A DNA stretch of 64,000 nt from Natrinema marinum (GTDB lineage Archaea > Halobacteriota > Halobacteria > Halobacteriales > Natrialbaceae). Of the stretch, positions 60,130 through 64,000 are shown in pieces. Position 1 is the first letter of the stretch. Each line of letters starts with the position of its first letter. Both the position numbers and the translations under genes were made by a program. The stretch spans positions 2,046,001 through 2,110,000 of the forward strand of contig NZ_CP100763.1 of assembly GCF_024296685.1 (NCBI RefSeq). The letters are read 5' to 3'. The notes beneath the pieces are model-generated. The model saw only the letters and a program-made list of their open reading frames with translations, was not told the DNA's origin and ran no database searches.

Positions 60130-62910
60130 CTACTCGTCTTCGGAGCCCGCGGTCAGCCCCGCCATCGACTCCTCGCCGATCTCCTCGAGCACGCGCTCGT
60201 GGAACGCCTGAAGGGCGGCGCTCTCGTCCTCGGCGAGGACGACATCGCTGGCCGACAGCGTCGCGAGGCCGAACGCTCGTGGCGTCGGCGAGTCGAGCAG
60301 TCGGCGCGAGACCGACAGGTCGCCCGCGTCGATCGCGGCGACGATGTCCTCGATCTCGTCGACGTTGAGTTTGTCCTCTAAGATCTCGCGGTATGTCTCT
60401 TCGATGACTGCGAACTCCTCGAGATCCTCGGCGAAGCCCAGCAGCATCTCGCTGGAGACCTGCTGTTCGCTCGCGGACTTCTCGTAGCCCTTGTAGCGCT
60501 TGAGGATCATCAGCGATCGGGTCGCGTTGATCCGGAAGTAGCGCTGGAGCAGGTCGGTCCCCGAGAGGGACGCTCGGAGGTCCGCGCGTACCTGCTCGGA
60601 CTCGAGATCGTCGATGACGCCCTCGATATCGACTTTCCGGTTCAGTGGCATCGAGAGGACGAAGCCGTTGTCCGCGACCGCCACGCGGACGTTCGCGGTC
60701 GCCTCCTGGGCGCAGCGATAGGCGAGCAGGCGGGAGAGCCCGTCGTTGACCTTCCGGCCGTAGTTCGAGTGGACGTAGTAGTGGCGCTCGTACTCGTCGC
60801 GGTCGCGGACGACCTCGATCGCGAGCCGATCCTGGGTGCTGACGCTCTCCCGGCCGGCGTACTGACACTGGTAGTCGAACAGGCGCGCGATGGCACGGAC
60901 GCTGTCGTCGTCCAGCGGGAACTCTCGGAGCCACGCGCGGACCCGCGGCGGCCCGCCGGCCTCGTAGCGCTCGAGGAGTTCACCCTGAAAGTCGAGGATC
61001 TCACAGCCGAGGTCGTAGGACAGCGGCAGCCGCTCGGAGTACCACGACGGGACGGTCGGGCGCGCGCTCGTGCGATCGACGTAGACCTTCGAGCCCCGGC
61101 GGTAGCGGTACTCGAAGTGGTCGCCGCCCAGAACGAACACGTCGCCCTTTTCGAGGGTATCGAGATACTGCTCGTCGAGTTGACCGACCCACTCGTCGCT
61201 CGCGCGCGTCTTCACGTCGCAGGTAAAGGAGTCGGGGATCGTCCCGATGTTGGTCATGTAGATGACCCGCGCGAGCCGGCCGCGCTTGCCGATCAGGCGC
61301 TCGCCCACCGGGTACTCCTCGTAGTGGTGCTCGCCGTCGGGTGGGTCGTTCTCGTCGCGCCAGACCTTCGCGTAGACGTTCTTCTCCTCGAGGCCGGCGT
61401 ACTCGGCGGTGAGATAGCGCATGAGCGACTCGTACTCGTCTTCCGAGTAGTTCCGGTAGGGATACGCGCGCCGCAGAATTCCCTTCAGTTCGGCTTCGGG
61501 ACGGATTTCGGCGATGGCCATCCCGTAGACGTGCTGGGCGGCCACGTCCTGGGCGTTCTCCGGGATCGACACCGAGTCGACGAACCCGTCCTGGGCTTTC
61601 TTCAGCATGACCGCACACTCGAGCAGTTCGTCCCGGTCGAGCGCGATCACCCGGCCCGTGACGGTCTGGCCGACGCGGTGGCCTGCGCGGCCGACCCGCT
61701 GGAGCAGCGCCGCGACGGATTTCGGCGAGCCGACCTGCACGACCAGATCGACGTGGGGCATGTCGATCCCCAACTCGAGGCTCGTCGAGGAGGTGACCAC
61801 GTCGAGATCGCCGTCTTTCAACCGCTCCTCGATGCGCTGGCGGACCTCCTTCGAGAGGCTGCCGTGGTGACAGCCGGAGTTGTCCTCGTCGTAGGCGTCG
61901 AACCCCTCCCGGAGGTTGTGGAGGACCCGCTCGGCCCCGGAGCGCGTGTTGGTGAACACGATCGTGTTCGTATGGTTCTGGATGTGCTCGTGGAGACGCC
62001 GGTAAAACCGCTGCTGGACGATCTCGCGGGGCGTGTTGATCAGATCGTCGGTCGGACACTCGAGTCGGAGGTCGAACTCGCGGGCGAACCGGGCGTCGAC
62101 GATATCGTAGTCTCGCGGGTCGCCGCCCGGTTCCGTTCGGCCGACCAGAAACTCCGCGACGCGCGACAGCGGCTCGATCGTCGCCGAACAACCGATTCTT
62201 GTGATCTCGCCCTCGGCCATCGCTTCGAGCCGTTCCAGACTCACCGCCAGATGCGTGCCGCGCTTGCCCGCCGCCAGCGAGTGGATCTCGTCGACGATGA
62301 CGTACTCGACGGTCCGCAACTTCTCGCGGAACTTCGGCGAGTTCAGCAGGATCGCGAGCGTCTCGGGCGTCGTGTTCAGGATGTGGGGCGTCTCCTCGAG
62401 CATCTTCTGGCGCTCGCTCGAGGCGGTGTCGCCGTGGCGGATCGCGTGGCGGATCTCCCCCATCGACTCGTCGCCGTCGCGTTCCGCGACGATCTCCTCG
62501 ATCCCCGCGAGGGGGACCTCGAGGTTGCGGTGGATATCGTTCGCGAGGGATTTCAGCGGCGAGACGTAGAGACAGTAGACGGAGTTCTCGAGGCCGTCCG
62601 GCGCCTCCCGATCGCGCTCGTAGAGGGTGTCAATGATCGAGAGAAACGACGACATCGTCTTGCCCGACCCCGTTGGCGCACAGACGAGTGTGTTCGTTCC
62701 CTCGTGGATCTTCGGGATCGCGCCGCGCTGTGGCGGCGTGAAAAACCCCTCGTTCTCGGGGACGAACTCGCCGAACTCCTCGAGCCACCACTCCTGGACC
62801 GCGGGCTCTAGCAGGTCGAACACGTCGGCGTCCTCGATCGTCGTCTCGTCGGGATCGAAAGGGAGGGCGTCGTCGGCGACCGGCAACTCGAGGCGCTCGT
62901 TCCCGTCCAT
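60130..62910 (-). CDS. lhr: Lhr-like ATP-dependent helicase, 926 aa
   Basis: Superfamily 2 DNA helicase (Lhr/Ski2-like) thought to act in repair of stalled forks. Walker A APTGSGKT (about residues 79-86), DEIH (about 200-203) followed by AAGKRGTHLAVSLERL, the SATIEP motif III, the Ia segment YVSPLKSLANDIHRNL, and in the second RecA domain SSTSLELGIDMPHVDLVVQ and QRVGRAGHRVG (about 405-415). The winged-helix and Lhr core domains follow. The length is usual for archaeal Lhr core (800-930). The start is ATG 62910. Confidence 0.92.
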   Translation of the reverse strand: MDGNERLELPVADDALPFDPDETTIEDADVFDLLEPAVQEWWLEEFGEFVPENEGFFTPPQRGAIPKIHEGTNTLVCAPTGSGKTMSSFLSIIDTLYERDREAPDGLENSVYCLYVSPLKSLANDIHRNLEVPLAGIEEIVAERDGDESMGEIRHAIRHGDTASSERQKMLEETPHILNTTPETLAILLNSPKFREKLRTVEYVIVDEIHSLAAGKRGTHLAVSLERLEAMAEGEITRIGCSATIEPLSRVAEFLVGRTEPGGDPRDYDIVDARFAREFDLRLECPTDDLINTPREIVQQRFYRRLHEHIQNHTNTIVFTNTRSGAERVLHNLREGFDAYDEDNSGCHHGSLSKEVRQRIEERLKDGDLDVVTSSTSLELGIDMPHVDLVVQVGSPKSVAALLQRVGRAGHRVGQTVTGRVIALDRDELLECAVMLKKAQDGFVDSVSIPENAQDVAAQHVYGMAIAEIRPEAELKGILRRAYPYRNYSEDEYESLMRYLTAEYAGLEEKNVYAKVWRDENDPPDGEHHYEEYPVGERLIGKRGRLARVIYMTNIGTIPDSFTCDVKTRASDEWVGQLDEQYLDTLEKGDVFVLGGDHFEYRYRRGSKVYVDRTSARPTVPSWYSERLPLSYDLGCEILDFQGELLERYEAGGPPRVRAWLREFPLDDDSVRAIARLFDYQCQYAGRESVSTQDRLAIEVVRDRDEYERHYYVHSNYGRKVNDGLSRLLAYRCAQEATANVRVAVADNGFVLSMPLNRKVDIEGVIDDLESEQVRADLRASLSGTDLLQRYFRINATRSLMILKRYKGYEKSASEQQVSSEMLLGFAEDLEEFAVIEETYREILEDKLNVDEIEDIVAAIDAGDLSVSRRLLDSPTPRAFGLATLSASDVVLAEDESAALQAFHERVLEEIGEESMAGLTAGSEDE

Positions 62911-63086
62911 TATCGTCGTCTGCGGGGCCGGCGTGTAAGAGGGTTTGGACAGCGTGGTGAAAGTGAACCGGAGAGCGGCGTGGCCCGGTCGGTCAGTCGC
63001 TCTGCGGGCCGCACCGATCGCCGCACTTCAGTGGCGACCCAAGACACCCGTACTCTAATTACTCTCTCGTTCGTGACCTTCACGAA

Positions 63087-64000
63087 ATGCTGTCTTCGCG
63101 GTCGATCGGTATGTTCGTCCTCGTAGTCGGTCTCCTCACGGCCGGGCTCGTCGGCGGCACGACGGTCGTCGACCCCGACTCCGACGGAGTGACGCTGCTG
63201 GACGAACTCCGCGACGGAACCGCCGTCTTCGCGAGCGATACCGACGGCGACGGCCTCGACGACGGCGCGGAGAAGCGGCGTGGAACTGACCCCACAGTCG
63301 CCGATACGGACGGCGACGGACTCGACGACGGCGACGAACTCGCTCGGTACGACACGGATCCCCTCGACGCGGACACGGACGACGACGGCCTCGACGACGG
63401 CGAAGAGACAACAGCGTACGAGACCGATCCCAACCTCGAGGACACGGATGGCGACGGACTGAACGACAGCGTCGAGGTCGAGGACTACGGGACGAACCCG
63501 CTCACGGCTGATTCGGACGACGACGGACTGGCCGACGGCGACGAACTCGAGGTGTACGAGACGGAGCCGACCGACGCGGACACGGACGGCGACGGGATAA
63601 ACGACGGTGCGGAAGCGATCGACTACGGCACCGATCCGCTGGTCGTCGACACCGACGACGACGGTCTCTCCGACGGGGCGGAGATCCGTCGGCAGGATCT
63701 CTTTCCCGACGCCGACCCGCTTCGGACCGATATCTACGTCGAGATCGACACCATGGAGGGGGCCGAACTCGGTCGCGCACAGACCGAGCGGATCGCCACC
63801 GCATTCGAGAACGCCCCCCTCGAGAATCCCGACGGATCGACCGGCGCGTCGCTGCATTTCATCGCCGACGAGACGATCCCGTGGGAGCCGTCGACCACCA
63901 TGCACGATCTCAACGGGTATCGGGCCCGATACTTCGATCGGGCACAGCAGGGGTATCACTATCTCGTCATCGTCGCGGACGTCGGCCGTGATTCGGGATC
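63087..64000 (+). CDS. Secreted protein with thrombospondin-3-type calcium repeats (3' truncated by window edge)
   Basis: Starts MLSSRSIGMFVLVVGLLTAG, a signal peptide. From about residue 30 to 205 come about seven repeats of DTDGDGLxDGxEL..YxTDPLxAD, about 24 residues each, with Asp spacing as in TSP3/EF-hand-like calcium sites. After them the segment RTDIYVEIDTMEGAEL opens a second domain, with LNGYRARYFDRAQQGYHY. The gene runs beyond 64000. The second domain may be a metal-dependent peptidase in some relatives; the key motif is not yet reached. It is probably a cell-surface or matrix protein. Confidence 0.85.
   Translation, partial: MLSSRSIGMFVLVVGLLTAGLVGGTTVVDPDSDGVTLLDELRDGTAVFASDTDGDGLDDGAEKRRGTDPTVADTDGDGLDDGDELARYDTDPLDADTDDDGLDDGEETTAYETDPNLEDTDGDGLNDSVEVEDYGTNPLTADSDDDGLADGDELEVYETEPTDADTDGDGINDGAEAIDYGTDPLVVDTDDDGLSDGAEIRRQDLFPDADPLRTDIYVEIDTMEGAELGRAQTERIATAFENAPLENPDGSTGASLHFIADETIPWEPSTTMHDLNGYRARYFDRAQQGYHYLVIVADVGRDSG
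63180..63720 (+). repeat. Coding tandem repeat of calcium-binding DxDGDGxxD units
   Basis: Unit length about 24-25 codons, variants DTDGDGLDDG, DTDDDGLDDG, DSDDDGLADG and DTDGDGINDG. The DNA repeats are similar enough to be seen by eye. Confidence 0.75.

Overview
The window is about 66% G+C with a strong bias to GAC/GAG/CTC/GTC codons, acidic proteins, Tat-type (twin-arginine) export signals, promoters with a TATA box 24-30 nt before the start codon (leaderless transcripts), and archaeal-type enzymes (phosphopantoate-beta-alanine ligase, pantoate kinase, GGGP synthase, archaeal AspRS/TyrRS, L37e, Lsm, Lhr, Htr-type transducer). It is chromosomal DNA of an extreme halophilic archaeon. A Natrialbales (Natrinema/Haloterrigena-like) host is my guess from gene style, not a measured placement.

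Layout. 1-3.5 kb: end of an alkylsulfatase-type hydrolase, a small hypothetical, and a bioY-bioM-bioN biotin-uptake operon. 3.9-7.7 kb: a 1272-aa secreted protein built of 23-residue Gln-rich repeats followed by beta-type domains. 7.8-14.6 kb: housekeeping and small proteins (universal stress protein, biotin-protein ligase, TyrRS, phosphopantoate-beta-alanine ligase, a zinc-knuckle microprotein, a methyltransferase). 14.7-17.6 kb: a membrane protein with about 13 tandem DUF1508/HVO_2922-like modules. 17.9-18.8 kb: pantoate kinase, the step before the ligase above.

19.0-32.4 kb is the most unusual part. It is a same-strand array of seven intact genes and one pseudogene for Tat-exported lipase-like alpha/beta hydrolases. 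Four intact members carry a ricin-type beta-trefoil lectin at the C-terminus and three do not. Seven copies have a TATA-like element whose core lies exactly 55 nt before the inferred start. Intergenic blocks and lectin halves have been copied between members. A chemotaxis transducer sits inside the array. The array looks like a rapidly evolving, co-regulated set of secreted, glycan-targeted hydrolases.

32.7-49.4 kb: AspRS, sirtuin, an HTH regulator, GGGP synthase, a Cys-rich microprotein, a threonine synthase homologue lacking its PLP lysine, the Lsm-L37e pair, several small membrane proteins, a zinc metalloprotease, two decayed copies of an IS4/ISH8-like transposase around an A+T-rich membrane-protein gene, a run of perfect palindromes, a Dna2-like nuclease-helicase, a PAP2 phosphatase and a K+ channel. 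49.4-59.9 kb: HypE-like protein, then a lipid/acyl-CoA catabolism neighbourhood (F420-dependent oxidoreductase, SDR, HAD phosphatase, DoxX, APH-type kinase, FadB-like fusion, thioesterase, HTH regulator, alpha/beta hydrolase). 60.1-64.0 kb: Lhr helicase and the start of a secreted protein with calcium-binding repeats.

No rRNA, tRNA or CRISPR array was recognised.
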